A stretch of 64,000 nt of DNA from Bacillus sp. ISL-45 (GCF_018613195.1 NZ_JAGGQQ010000016.1:1-64000); one strand, 5' to 3'; positions 44,548 through 53,549 are shown, numbered from the stretch's first letter. The notes: a model not told the origin generated them from the sequence alone. Made by a program: numbers and translations.

Positions 44548-44580
44548 GAAAGCTGGCGAACCACTCGCCAGCTTTTTTGT
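44548..44580 (+). terminator. Terminator after gatB
   Basis: AAAGCTGGCGA and TCGCCAGCTTT form an 11-bp perfect stem with a T run. Confidence 0.94.
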
Positions 44581-44648
44581 CGATATTTCCCGGGAAAGGG
44601 GGAAAAGAATCGGGATTTATATTGTTTTAGTAACCAGAGCCTTGTATA

Positions 44649-45383
44649 TCAACCCCGACCATCATCCATCACACGTTCGATCAACTTTTCCTTATCATGG
44701 ACGGTTTGCTGGAGAAACGCGCGATCAAAAATCATATACACTGGAGTTATATTGGTTAGAAGCTCAGGATATTTCTTCTTAAGTCCATCCAAATCATCTG
44801 ATATTTGGAAGGACTCAAGTTTTTCCTTTACTTCGTCTGGAATGTCATACTTTTCTGAATCTCCACGTGGAACAATTGCCAGGACTGATAGTTTCTCAGG
44901 ATCCTTTGAGAGGAAATCATAGAAAAGTGGCAGGTCCTCTATATCCGTTTTAATATAATATGTGCTGTAACCCTTTTTCCATTCTGCTTTTATTTTAAAA
45001 TATATATTTTCTGGGGTAAGGCTTTTAGGAATTGGCAGGGTGTTTTCTTTAGCTTTTTGCTTTTCCATGCCAGGGGCTGCGTTAACCTGGCTGATTGAAA
45101 TAGTTTCAGGCTCTATTTCTGGAGGAAATGAGACCTCGAGTGTTTCTCTTTCCTTCACCTTGGAGGGATTCGTGCCAGCCATGGCTTTGATTGGATCCAT
45201 TTTCTCCGTTTTCGTGCCATGCCAATCATATTGACCGAGAATGTGGGGGATCTCCTGCCCATTCACCGTTACGGTCGGTATAGGCGGCTTTTCCTCTTTA
45301 TATAATTTATAGCGGTCCATGGCAATCAAGACGGTTAAAAGCAATATAGCAGATGTTCCGTAGAATAGCAGCTTTCTCTTCAT
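44649..45383 (-). CDS. Membrane-anchored protein of unknown function
   Basis: A 244-residue protein with one N-terminal membrane anchor (about 5-21, FYGTSAILLLTVLIAMD) and an exported or extracytoplasmic domain. I do not recognise a family. Visible features are TVTVNGQEIPHILGQYDWHG near 38-57, SFPPEIEPETISI, and NIYFKIKAEWKKGYSTYYIK near 130. These suggest a beta-rich fold reminiscent of small Bacillus surface proteins. The ATG at 45383 is preferred over 45386 because GAGGGG is then 6 nt away. Single gene on the minus strand. Confidence 0.75.
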   Translation of the reverse strand: MKRKLLFYGTSAILLLTVLIAMDRYKLYKEEKPPIPTVTVNGQEIPHILGQYDWHGTKTEKMDPIKAMAGTNPSKVKERETLEVSFPPEIEPETISISQVNAAPGMEKQKAKENTLPIPKSLTPENIYFKIKAEWKKGYSTYYIKTDIEDLPLFYDFLSKDPEKLSVLAIVPRGDSEKYDIPDEVKEKLESFQISDDLDGLKKKYPELLTNITPVYMIFDRAFLQQTVHDKEKLIERVMDDGRG

Positions 45384-45469
45384 CATTTTCCCCTCAGACT
45401 TTTAGTTATCATTATATGAATTCGATTATCGATATGTAATTTCCTGTAAGTTTTTATCGGAAAATCAAA

Positions 45470-45502
45470 TTAAAATACCACAGAGAAAGGCTCTCTGTGG
45501 CA
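45470..45502 (-). terminator. Terminator after the proline symporter
   Basis: CCACAGAGA and TCTCTGTGG form a 9-bp stem, followed on the minus strand by TATTTTAATTT. Confidence 0.85.
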
Positions 45503-45508
45503 TCAATT

Positions 45509-46984
45509 TTAGGATTTTAAGTTTTCAACACTCATATCGAATTCTTTTTCAATCTCAGGGTTTGGTTTATAAGTTACCAAGCTGACAGCAACAGAAATAA
45601 TCAGGTTGATAATGAAACCCGGAACGATTTCGTACATCACATCGCTCAGGCCGAAATTGCTCCAGATGACGACGGTAGCGGCCCCGGCAATCATACCGAG
45701 AATCGCGCCCCAGTTGGTCATCTTCTTCCAGTACAGGCTAAGGATGATGATTGGTCCGAACGCTGCGCCGAAGCCAGCCCAGGCGTACGCAACCAGGCCA
45801 AGGATCGTGTCGTTCTGCACCCAGGCAAGTGATGCAGCGATGATGGCTACTAAGAGTACCGCCAAACGTCCAAAAAACACGTATTGCTTATCAGTTTTTT
45901 CTTTTTTGAACAAGATTTTATACAAGTCCTCAGTCAGGGCGCTGGACGTTACGATCAGCTGGGAGGAGATTGTGCTCATGATTGCTGCCAGTACGGCTGC
46001 CAGCATGAGGCCGGCGAACAATGGATGGAAGAAGATTTGCCCGAGTACGATAAATACTGCTTCAGGGTTATCCAGCTTAACATCCGGATTCTGTGTAAAA
46101 TAAGCAAGACCGATCAAAGCTGTCAGCATTGCTCCAATCAAGGAGAAGATCATCCAGCCCATTCCGATTCTTCTGGCGCTCTTTGTTTCTTTTATTGAGG
46201 TGATTGCCATGAAGCGGGTGATGATATGAGGCTGGCCGAAGTAGCCAAGACCCCATGCTGCAGTTGATATGATACCGAGCACCGTCGTACCTTTAAATAA
46301 ATCTAGCAATGCAGGGTCAATCGAACGGATGGTATCGAATGTTTCTGCAGGTCCCCCAGTTTTTGAGAAGCCGATAATCGGCACTAGCAGCAGGGCGAGA
46401 AGCATCATCATTCCCTGGATAAAATCTGTATAGCTTACTGCCAGAAAGCCGCCGAATAATGTGTAGGCAACTACGACTGCAGAGACCAGCAGCAAGCCGG
46501 TATGGTAATCAAGGCCGAATGAATTCTCGAAGAAAACAGCTCCGGCGACCATCCCGGAGGAAACGTAGAAAGTAAAAAATAGAAGAATAACAATTCCGGA
46601 TACAATTCTTAAAAGCTTTGTATCATCTTTAAAACGGTTTTCCAGGAAGCTTGGAATCGTGATGGAGTCATTCGCCACATGGGTGTATGAGCGAAGTCGA
46701 GGTGCTACATAAAGCCAGTTGAGATACGCGCCGACGGTCAATCCTATGGCAATCCATGCATTCGCTAAACCGCTTACATAAATTCCTCCTGGAAGGCCCA
46801 TCAAAAGCCATCCGCTCATGTCAGCCGCACCGGCGCTGAGCGCTGTGACTGCCGGACCGAGTGATCTGCCGCCAAGCATGTAGTCAGTCAAATTGCTTGT
46901 CTTTTTGTAGGAATACCAGCCGATATAAAGCATCGCGGCCATGTAGATCCCGATGGCAATGATTTGATACATTTCATTGGACAT
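45509..46984 (-). CDS. putP: Sodium/proline symporter (PutP/OpuE)
   Basis: A 491-residue solute:sodium symporter with about 13 membrane helices. Signature stretches are YMLGGRSLGPAVTALSAGAADMSGWLLMG (read in parts, near 36-64), the sodium-site region TFYVSSGMVAGAVFFENSFG near 145, LWGLGYFGQPHI-like AAWGLGYFGQPHIITRFMA, and AILAAIMSTISSQLIVTSSA near 335. Such proteins serve proline catabolism (PutP) or osmoprotection (OpuE); sequence alone does not decide. Location next to gatCAB recalls B. subtilis opuE. The ATG has AAAGGGGG upstream. Confidence 0.92.
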   Translation of the reverse strand: MSNEMYQIIAIGIYMAAMLYIGWYSYKKTSNLTDYMLGGRSLGPAVTALSAGAADMSGWLLMGLPGGIYVSGLANAWIAIGLTVGAYLNWLYVAPRLRSYTHVANDSITIPSFLENRFKDDTKLLRIVSGIVILLFFTFYVSSGMVAGAVFFENSFGLDYHTGLLLVSAVVVAYTLFGGFLAVSYTDFIQGMMMLLALLLVPIIGFSKTGGPAETFDTIRSIDPALLDLFKGTTVLGIISTAAWGLGYFGQPHIITRFMAITSIKETKSARRIGMGWMIFSLIGAMLTALIGLAYFTQNPDVKLDNPEAVFIVLGQIFFHPLFAGLMLAAVLAAIMSTISSQLIVTSSALTEDLYKILFKKEKTDKQYVFFGRLAVLLVAIIAASLAWVQNDTILGLVAYAWAGFGAAFGPIIILSLYWKKMTNWGAILGMIAGAATVVIWSNFGLSDVMYEIVPGFIINLIISVAVSLVTYKPNPEIEKEFDMSVENLKS

Positions 46985-47044
46985 AATCTTTCCCCCTTTG
47001 TTATTGTGAAAAATTATTGAAAAAATATTGCTAATACAAATAAT

Positions 47045-47116
47045 ATTCTATCATTTCATATTAATGAATAACAATCTATTTTTTCTCCAAAAATACTATT
47101 ATATAAATAGTATTTT
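47045..47116 (-). promoter_or_regulatory. Promoter of the proline symporter with an upstream palindrome
   Basis: On the minus strand TTGTTA (47074-47069) and TAGAAT (47050-47045) form a promoter with an 18-bp spacer. About 16 bp upstream of the -35 lies AAAATACTAT-N7-ATAGTATTTT (47090-47116), a perfect 10-bp-arm inverted repeat. That position suits an activator site, but the protein is unknown. Confidence 0.55.
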
Positions 47117-47139
47117 ATTTTACTAATATATCTATAGAG

Positions 47140-47176
47140 TAAAATAATAACCATGGCTGATGGAAGCCATGGTTAA
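47140..47176 (-). terminator. Terminator after plsY
   Basis: On the minus strand AACCATGGC and GCCATGGTT form a 9-bp stem with an 8-nt loop, followed by ATTATTTTA. Confidence 0.82.
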
Positions 47177-47179
47177 AGT

Positions 47180-47800
47180 TTACGTCTTAAGATCTTTTGG
47201 AGGGAGACGGTCACCCTTCACCTTTTTATCATTGATTTTTGGTTCCTTGCCGATGAAAAAGTTCTGCAGATTAGAACGATGGAGGAAAATTAAAAATATA
47301 ATAAAAGCAGTAAAGATGATTGGTTCATTAATCTCCGGAGAGTAAAATGAAAAAATGAGCATCGCGATACCCACCGAAATCGAACCCATGAACACATATT
47401 TGGTCAGAAAAATGACCGCGAAAAAGGTCACATACACGGCCAGGAACATTCCGATGTCAACTACCAGCAGTGCGCCCGCCGTCGTTGCGATCGCCTTGCC
47501 GCCGCGGAATCCTGCGAAAATCGGGAAGCAGTGTCCGATGACGGCAATCAGGCCGGCATACAGCGGTTCAACAGGAGTATTGAAGATCAGCGGAAGCGAA
47601 GTTGCCAGCATCCCTTTTGCTACATCCACAAGCAGCACGACAATCGCTGCCCGCTTGCCCATGACCCGCAATGTATTCGTCGCGCCTGGGTTTTTGCTGC
47701 CATGATCCCTGATATCCACATGGAAAAAATATTTACCAATCAATAAAGCAGTAGGGATGGAACCAACCAAATATGCTGCAAAAAGACAAATCCAAGTCAT
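47180..47800 (-). CDS. plsY: Glycerol-3-phosphate acyltransferase PlsY
   Basis: Transfers acyl groups from acyl-phosphate to glycerol-3-phosphate, the first step of phospholipid synthesis; integral membrane enzyme. 206 residues with about six to seven helices. Conserved motifs: YLVGSIPTALLIGK near 10, the GSKNPGATNTLRVMG motif near 35-49, GHCFPIFAGFRGGKAIATTAG near 90-110, and a basic C-terminus. The ATG at 47800 has AAAAGGGTGA upstream on the minus strand. Confidence 0.95.
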   Translation of the reverse strand: MTWICLFAAYLVGSIPTALLIGKYFFHVDIRDHGSKNPGATNTLRVMGKRAAIVVLLVDVAKGMLATSLPLIFNTPVEPLYAGLIAVIGHCFPIFAGFRGGKAIATTAGALLVVDIGMFLAVYVTFFAVIFLTKYVFMGSISVGIAMLIFSFYSPEINEPIIFTAFIIFLIFLHRSNLQNFFIGKEPKINDKKVKGDRLPPKDLKT

Positions 47801-48410
47801 ATAGCGTCACCCTTTTAATCTAGTTAAAGAATTTTATTCTGAAATAGTCCTGGTTAGAAGGTTTTTATTACCGTGCCAAAAGTATTTTGATACTAAAACT
47901 GGTGTTGTGCATGCAGATAACCTTCGGGAACTTTTATACCGTTTTTAACGTCTGTAATATCAGAAAGCAGTTTGTATCCTTTTTTTATTGAAGCACTTAA
48001 ATATGAAAACACGCATGGAAATAGAGTCGAGCAAGACAATGGGTTCATGTCCAATTGAGTAAATCAATAGTGCAGCCCGAAACGCAGCTTGTACTTTTGC
48101 CAAGATTGTAAATTGGGTAATAAGGTTTGAATGGGCTATAAATTTATATCCTAAATCACAGGTGGAGGTTTCCAATTTATGTAACCACCCTCTTTGTATT
48201 GTAAAAAAGAAAGAGGATGAATGGAAGAGTTTTTCGAAAAATACGATAGTTAACACTTTGAATAAATAGTGGGTTCTTTTTGGCAAATGGGCAGAAATTA
48301 GTTTATGATATATCCGGTACCATCGATATTCAGGTAATTGCCTGGATAGTCGTAATGGGCTATGATGTAAAAGAATGGAATTTAAAACCATATTAAGTAG
48401 GATGATGGGT
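47801..48410. other. Gene-free 610-bp region between plsY and dgkB
   Basis: No gene can be supported. A minus-strand open frame (47960-48430) runs into the dgkB start and has no ribosome binding site or recognisable motif. On the plus strand a frame beginning ATGAAAACACGCATGG is interrupted by a stop after 17 codons and then reads on for about 75 codons, which could be a decayed gene. GC content is low. No terminator or repeat array was recognised. Confidence 0.5.
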
Positions 48411-49352
48411 ATGAAAAGAGCAAGAATCATTTATAATCCGACTTCAGGTCGTGAAATTTTTAAAAAGCATCTTGCTGAGGTCTTGGTGAAGCTGGAGAAT
48501 GCCGGCTATGAGACTTCATGCCATGCAACGACAGGTGAAGGGGACGCGACGCAGGCAGCAAGGATTGCGGTCGAGCGGCGCTATGACCTGGTGATTGCGG
48601 CTGGCGGGGATGGTACGATCAATGAAGTAGTCAATGGGATAGCTGAACAGGAATACCGCCCGAAAATCGGTGTCATTCCGGTCGGCACAACAAATGACTT
48701 TGCACGCGCGCTCCATATCCCAAGGGATATCGATGCTGCGGTCGACATTATTGTTAAAGGTGACACGATCCCGGTGGACGTAGGCCGGATCAACGATAAA
48801 TATTTCATTAATATAGCAGGCGGCGGCAGACTGACGGAGCTGACATACGAAGTGCCGAGCAAGCTCAAGACCATGCTGGGACAGCTCGCTTATTATCTAA
48901 AAGGAATCGAGATGGTGCCATCCATTCGTGCTTCTGAAGTAACAATTGAGTATGATGGAAAGCTTTACGAAGGCGAAGTCATGATGTTCCTTGTCGGGCT
49001 GACGAATTCCGTCGGAGGCTTTGAACGCTTGGCTCCAAACTCATCAATCAATGATGGAATGTTTTCTTTGTTGATTTTGAAAAAGACGAACCTGGCTGAT
49101 TTTATCAGAATTGCCTCACTCGCAGTCCGCGGTGAGCACATTAATGACCCGGGTGTGATTTACACACAGGCAAACCGTATCAAGGTTCAATCTAAGGAAA
49201 CTGTGCAATTGAACCTCGACGGTGAATATGGCGGCAATCTGCCAGCAGAATTCGAAAACCTGTTCAGGCACATTCAAGTCTATGTGCCGCTGGATGAAAT
49301 TCGTCCCGAAGACCGTCCGGAGAATCTGGAATTGAATTTTAAAGCGGAATGA
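48411..49352 (+). CDS. dgkB: Diacylglycerol kinase DgkB
   Basis: Phosphorylates diacylglycerol released by lipoteichoic acid synthesis back to phosphatidic acid. A soluble enzyme of 313 residues: RARIIYNPTSGREIFKKHL at the N-terminus, the nucleotide loop AAGGDGTINEVVNG near 63-77, GVIPVGTTNDFARAL near 95, and NLDGEYGGNLPAEFEN near 270. The ATG at 48411 gives the family N-terminus; the frame from 48375 would add 12 residues without a good binding site. In B. subtilis dgkB also follows the gatCAB region. Confidence 0.94.
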   Translation: MKRARIIYNPTSGREIFKKHLAEVLVKLENAGYETSCHATTGEGDATQAARIAVERRYDLVIAAGGDGTINEVVNGIAEQEYRPKIGVIPVGTTNDFARALHIPRDIDAAVDIIVKGDTIPVDVGRINDKYFINIAGGGRLTELTYEVPSKLKTMLGQLAYYLKGIEMVPSIRASEVTIEYDGKLYEGEVMMFLVGLTNSVGGFERLAPNSSINDGMFSLLILKKTNLADFIRIASLAVRGEHINDPGVIYTQANRIKVQSKETVQLNLDGEYGGNLPAEFENLFRHIQVYVPLDEIRPEDRPENLELNFKAE

Positions 49353-49356
49353 TCGG

Positions 49357-49386
49357 AAGCCACTCCTTGGTTTGGAGTGGTTTTTC
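49357..49386 (+). terminator. Terminator after dgkB
   Basis: CCACTCC and GGAGTGG form a 7-bp stem with a 7-nt loop and a T5 run. Confidence 0.9.
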
Positions 49387-49456
49387 TGTGCGCTGAGATA
49401 GGGTATAGGAGGATATTATAGATTACTTGAAACAAGGCTAGTGTATTTACTTGGTC

Positions 49457-49640
49457 TTCGGACAACAGCAAGAGGAGAATCCGCGAAAATGTCCGAACCT
49501 GGTATGACTTCGGACAAAATGAAGAGGAGAAGCCGCGAAAATGTCCGAACCTGGTAGACTTCGGACAAAATCAAGAGGAGAATCCGCGAAATTGTCCGAA
49601 CCTGATGTGACTTCGGACAAAATCATGAGGAGAGGCAGAG
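49457..49640. repeat. 52-bp tandem hairpin repeat array (related to 362-1080)
   Basis: TGTCCGAA starts at 49490, 49542 and 49593 (steps 52 and 51), each paired with TTCGGACA 9-11 nt later; half units flank both ends (49457 and after 49612). The purine-rich spacer ends CCGCGAAAA. The unit lines up along its length with that of the 362-1080 array, and the stem has changed from TGTCTGAA/TTCAGACA to TGTCCGAA/TTCGGACA, which preserves pairing. Confidence 0.9.
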
Positions 49641-49778
49641 GTTTTTTCTGATGACTGGTTTTGGAGGTAATTTCTAAAAAGCAATCAACCAAAATATCCT
49701 GCCAAGATGAAAAATTTGCCTGTACATCATATTTGGAAGAAAATAAAAGATAATAAGATAAAAGGATGTGGATACATA

Positions 49779-50330
49779 ATGGGGAAGAAGGCGTTGATCA
49801 ATATCGACTATACATATGACTTTGTTGCGGATGATGGGCGGCTGACTTGCGGAGAGCCGGGGCAGGCGATTGAAGAGAAGCTTGTCGGCGTGACGAAGGG
49901 GTTCATCGGAAATAGTGACTATGTTGTATTCGCGATTGATGTCCATGATGAAGGCGATGAGTTCCATCCGGAGACAAAGCTGTATCCGCCGCACAATATC
50001 CGCGGTACGAAGGGCAGGGATTTGTACGGAAGCCTGCAGGAGGTTTATGAGGAAAATAAGCATCTTGACTATGTACACTATATTGACAAGACCAGATACT
50101 CGGCGTTCGCAGGCACGGACCTGGAGATCAAGCTGCGCGAGCGGGGAATCACTGAAGTACATCTCGTCGGCGTCTGCACGGATATATGTGTCCTTCACAC
50201 GGCAGTTGACGCTTATAACAGGGGATTTAAGGTTATTGTGTATAAAGATGCTGTTGCTTCCTTTGACCAAATAGGCCATGAGTGGTCGCTCCGTCATTTT
50301 GAGAGCTCGATTGGAGCCGAGGTCAAGTAA
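49779..50330 (+). CDS. pncA: Nicotinamidase PncA (isochorismatase family)
   Basis: Hydrolyses nicotinamide to nicotinate for NAD salvage. 183 residues, the same size as Bacillus PncA. The catalytic triad is visible: Asp in LINIDYTYDFV near 10, Lys in YIDKTRYSAFAGTDLE near 105, and Cys in HLVGVCTDICVLHTAVDAY near 135. The metal-binding VFAIDVHDEGDEFHPET is present near 50-65. The ATG at 49779 has AAAGGATGTG upstream; the longer frame from 49707 is not supported. pncB follows about 100 bp downstream, making a salvage pair. Confidence 0.93.
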   Translation: MGKKALINIDYTYDFVADDGRLTCGEPGQAIEEKLVGVTKGFIGNSDYVVFAIDVHDEGDEFHPETKLYPPHNIRGTKGRDLYGSLQEVYEENKHLDYVHYIDKTRYSAFAGTDLEIKLRERGITEVHLVGVCTDICVLHTAVDAYNRGFKVIVYKDAVASFDQIGHEWSLRHFESSIGAEVK

Positions 50331-50434
50331 TGCCCAACGAAGTTATAACTGCTCGATTTGAAGCCAGGGCAGGTAGTGCCGACCGGCGTTAAAAATAGCT
50401 CTCTATTGATGGCAGTAAATTTGGAGGTTTTTTG

Positions 50435-51913
50435 ATGAGCACTAAATTCACAGATGACAGCTTGATGCTGCATACGGACTTATACCAATTGAATATGATG
50501 GAAACATACTGGCGCGATGGCGTTCACAATCGCCGCGCAGTCTTTGATTTATTTTTCCGGAAGCTTCCTTTCGGCAATGGCTATGCCGTTTTTGCCGGGC
50601 TAGAAAAAATCATCAGCTATATCGAAAACTTTGGCTTTACGGAAGATGATATTCAATACTTAAGAGAAGAAGGAAAGTTCGATGAGGATTTTCTTGCCTT
50701 TTTAAAAGATTTGCGTTTTACAGGATCAATCCGTGCGATGCAGGAGGGCGAGATTGTTTTTGCCAATGAGCCCCTGGTCAGAGTGGATGCACCCCTGGTT
50801 CAAGCGCAATTGATTGAAACGGCGCTGCTTAATATTGTGAACTATCAGACACTAATTGCGACCAAGGCCTCAAGGATCAAACAGGTTGTAAAGAACGAAA
50901 TCGCGATGGAGTTCGGCAGCCGCCGTGCGCATGAAATGGATGCAGCACTGTGGGGCACACGCGCCGCGTATGTTGGAGGCTTTGATTCCACAAGCAACGT
51001 GCGTGCTGGCAAGCTGTTCGGAATCCCGATTTCCGGAACGCATGCACACTCAATGGTACAGGCGTACAGAGATGACTACACCGCTTTTAAAAAATACGCG
51101 GAGACGCACAGGGACTGCGTTTTCCTTGTCGATACGTATGATACGCTGAGATCCGGAGTGCCAAACGCAATAAAAGTGGCAAAGGAATTCGGCGATAAAA
51201 TCAATTTCGTCGGCATCCGTCTCGACAGCGGCGACCTTGCCTACCTTTCAAAGGAAGCTCGTAAAATGCTTGATGAAGCAGGTTTTAAGGATGCTAAAAT
51301 CGTAGCATCCAGCGATCTGGATGAGTATACGATTATGAACTTGAAAGCTCAGGGTGCGAAAATCGATACTTGGGGAGTCGGAACAAAGCTGATTACTGCC
51401 TATGAACAGGCTGCCCTAGGTGCTGTATATAAAATCGTCTCAGTCGAGCAGGGTGACGGAACGATGGAGGACACCATCAAGATTTCTTCCAACCCCGAAA
51501 AAGTGACGACGCCGGGCATTAAAAATGTATACAGGATCATCAACAAAGCCAATAATCGCTCTGAAGGGGATTACATCACGCTTGAAGGTGAAGATCCACA
51601 GCAGGAAAAGCGCCTGAAGATGTTCCACCCGGTCCATACTTTTGTCAGCAAATTCGTCACCAATTTCGACGCGCGGGATCTGCATCACGATATTTTCAAG
51701 GAGGGCAAGCTTGTGTACACCCAGCCGAGCCTGGAAGAAGTCCGAAAGCATTCTAAATACTGCCTCGGCGTTCTCTGGGAAGAATACACACGTATGCTTA
51801 ATCCCGAAGAATATCCAGTCGACCTCAGCCAGAAATGCTGGGACAACAAAATGCGCAATATAGAAGAAGTGAAAGAAAAGGTCATGGAGATGACTGGAGA
51901 GAAGACGGAATAG
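50435..51913 (+). CDS. pncB: Nicotinate phosphoribosyltransferase PncB
   Basis: Makes nicotinate mononucleotide from nicotinate and PRPP. 492 residues. Motifs: DSLMLHTDLYQLNMMETYW at the N-terminus, VFDLFFRKLPFGNGYAVFAG near 30-50, MEFGSRRAHEMDAALWG near 160 (His region), and GVGTKLITAYEQAALGAVYK near 310. The ATG at 50435 has TTGGAGG upstream. It pairs with pncA, as yueJ-yueK in B. subtilis. Confidence 0.95.
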   Translation: MSTKFTDDSLMLHTDLYQLNMMETYWRDGVHNRRAVFDLFFRKLPFGNGYAVFAGLEKIISYIENFGFTEDDIQYLREEGKFDEDFLAFLKDLRFTGSIRAMQEGEIVFANEPLVRVDAPLVQAQLIETALLNIVNYQTLIATKASRIKQVVKNEIAMEFGSRRAHEMDAALWGTRAAYVGGFDSTSNVRAGKLFGIPISGTHAHSMVQAYRDDYTAFKKYAETHRDCVFLVDTYDTLRSGVPNAIKVAKEFGDKINFVGIRLDSGDLAYLSKEARKMLDEAGFKDAKIVASSDLDEYTIMNLKAQGAKIDTWGVGTKLITAYEQAALGAVYKIVSVEQGDGTMEDTIKISSNPEKVTTPGIKNVYRIINKANNRSEGDYITLEGEDPQQEKRLKMFHPVHTFVSKFVTNFDARDLHHDIFKEGKLVYTQPSLEEVRKHSKYCLGVLWEEYTRMLNPEEYPVDLSQKCWDNKMRNIEEVKEKVMEMTGEKTE

Positions 51914-51918
51914 AATGG

Positions 51919-51949
51919 GCTGCTTTCCTTAGGGGGAAGCAGTTTTTTA
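51919..51949 (+). terminator. Terminator after pncB
   Basis: CTGCTTTCC and GGGAAGCAG form a 9-bp stem (one T-G pair) followed by T6. Confidence 0.87.
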
Positions 51950-52036
51950 TATTGCGTGGATATTATTGAAGCACAAATGAACCTAATCCAGGTTCATTTT
52001 TTATTGGAAAAATAAACAAAAACCTTGTCCAAATGT

Positions 52037-52064
52037 GTTAACTTTTCAATAGGATAAACGTTAT
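52037..52064 (+). promoter_or_regulatory. Putative ECF-type autoregulated promoter
   Basis: GTTAACTTTT and CGTTAT are arranged as AAC-N16-CGT, the spacing of Bacillus ECF sigma promoters (AAC -35 core, CGT -10 core). It lies 18 bp before the ECF sigma gene start and suggests autoregulation. Confidence 0.55.
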
Positions 52065-52081
52065 ATAAGCGGGAGGTCGGT

Positions 52082-52576
52082 ATGGGAGATGTAAATCAAG
52101 ATCTTAATAATGAGCTGAACATTGTGTATCGGTATCTGCTGAAGCAGGGAATTGCCCATGTCGATGCAGAAGATATTGTTCAGGAAACCGCATATAAATA
52201 TTTGCTTTATAGTGATTCGATCCAGCCGGCAAAAACCCGCAGCTGGCTGATTCGTGTCGCCTTGAATTTTCATTATGACCAATACCGGAAGCTTAGACGC
52301 ATTGAGCTTACTTTGGAGAATGATCAGCACACGTCCAATAGTGACGAACAGCCTGAAGCAGCCATTTTAACAAAGGAAAGCGCAAGTGAGCTTGGAGAAT
52401 CGCTGGGCCAGTTAAAGCCCCAATACCAGGAGTTATTATTATTGAAATATCAGAGCGGGCTTTCCTACCAGGAAATTGCGCAATTATTGGGCGTTAGTAT
52501 GAGTTCAGTCAAAACTAATTTGTTCAGGGCCAGGCAGCGGTTAGCTAAGGTATTAAAGGAGGCAGACTATGACTGA
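52082..52576 (+). CDS. ECF sigma factor
   Basis: A 164-residue extracytoplasmic-function sigma factor. Region 2 is at about 10-75 with VDAEDIVQETAYKYLLY and WLIRVALNFHYDQYRKL; region 4 at about 105-160 with LKPQYQELLLLKYQSGLSYQEIAQLLG (read in parts) and SSVKTNLFRARQRLAKVL. The size and anti-sigma partner recall SigM-like factors, but the subgroup is not certain. The ATG has GGGAGG upstream. It overlaps the anti-sigma gene by 8 bp. Confidence 0.92.
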   Translation: MGDVNQDLNNELNIVYRYLLKQGIAHVDAEDIVQETAYKYLLYSDSIQPAKTRSWLIRVALNFHYDQYRKLRRIELTLENDQHTSNSDEQPEAAILTKESASELGESLGQLKPQYQELLLLKYQSGLSYQEIAQLLGVSMSSVKTNLFRARQRLAKVLKEADYD

Positions 52577-53549
52577 GAATAACAGAGAAAAAACCTCGCA
52601 GGATATTGACTTTATGAGCAGTCCTTCCATGCAGAGAGCATTAAGGAAATCGAGACTGAAGCAGACCATTAGGTACACAGTCATTGCATTCCTTGCGTCG
52701 GCGTTATTGTTGACTGTGGTATTTATAGGCAGTGATTATCTCATGAATAAAAAACTGCGGGACAACCGGAACTTCATGCAACGCATGGTGAAGGGCGCAA
52801 ATATTACTGGGGAAAACACTTATTATATTCATAATCTCTTCAGCGTCTTAGGGGAAACAACTTATTATAAAACAATTGGTGGCAGGCAGATTGTCTGGGA
52901 TAAAACAACTAAAAAAATCCCTCTTTTCGGGCGGACCCAAATCATCCACCGCGGCAGCGGAATGGTTGCAACGAATGGCATGGACGAAGAAGCGAAAAGG
53001 ACGGTCCGTTATAATGATTTTAATAATGAACGGAAGATTGATTTCTATTATCCGGGCCTGTCATATGATTTTTTGCCAAAGGAATTGGATCTTGCTGCAA
53101 GTTTGGATCAGAATATGCTTGTTGAGGTTGCCCTGTCTTTCAAGGAGCCGATGACATTGGATCAGCTGAGCAAAACTCTTGGGCATGAAAATGTCAATTG
53201 GTTATGGGTGGATACGACGTCTGAATCACAAAGGGCAAGGATGAATGATGAATTAGACGATGACAGCTTAAAAGTAAAGGGCGGAGGCAATGCTTTTGGA
53301 TTTGAAGTGACAGAAGCTTATCCTTATTCAGCAAGTAATGGCCCAGGGTATATTGGCGCCTTAGAAGGAGCAAGCCAATCAAGCTCTTCTGCAAAAAAAG
53401 CCCTGAATGCGATCAAGGCTAATGCCCAAAATGGTGAAATTTTGATCAGCGGTGCAGTCGTTACCGGGACCCCGGAAGAATTGCAGCGTTTCAGGACGCT
53501 GGATTTTATCAGGGCATCGGTACTTGGAGTGACAATTGATAAATATTAG
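52569..53549 (+). CDS. Anti-sigma factor with sigma-regulator domains
   Basis: A 326-residue membrane protein: a cytoplasmic N-terminus (1-35) with SSPSMQRALRKSRLKQTIRY, one membrane helix at about 36-58 (YTVIAFLASALLLTVVFIG), and a large extracytoplasmic domain. The layout matches the sigma factor regulator N- and C-terminal domains of YhdL-type anti-sigma factors. It probably holds the ECF factor at the membrane and releases it upon envelope stress. The start overlaps the sigma gene, with AAAGGAGG upstream. Confidence 0.85.
   Translation: MTENNREKTSQDIDFMSSPSMQRALRKSRLKQTIRYTVIAFLASALLLTVVFIGSDYLMNKKLRDNRNFMQRMVKGANITGENTYYIHNLFSVLGETTYYKTIGGRQIVWDKTTKKIPLFGRTQIIHRGSGMVATNGMDEEAKRTVRYNDFNNERKIDFYYPGLSYDFLPKELDLAASLDQNMLVEVALSFKEPMTLDQLSKTLGHENVNWLWVDTTSESQRARMNDELDDDSLKVKGGGNAFGFEVTEAYPYSASNGPGYIGALEGASQSSSSAKKALNAIKANAQNGEILISGAVVTGTPEELQRFRTLDFIRASVLGVTIDKY

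Noticed and set aside
47960-48430. 157-codon minus-strand gene
   Set aside because: It begins inside dgkB, lacks a ribosome binding site, and shows no family pattern. Left as an uncertain frame within the gene-free region.
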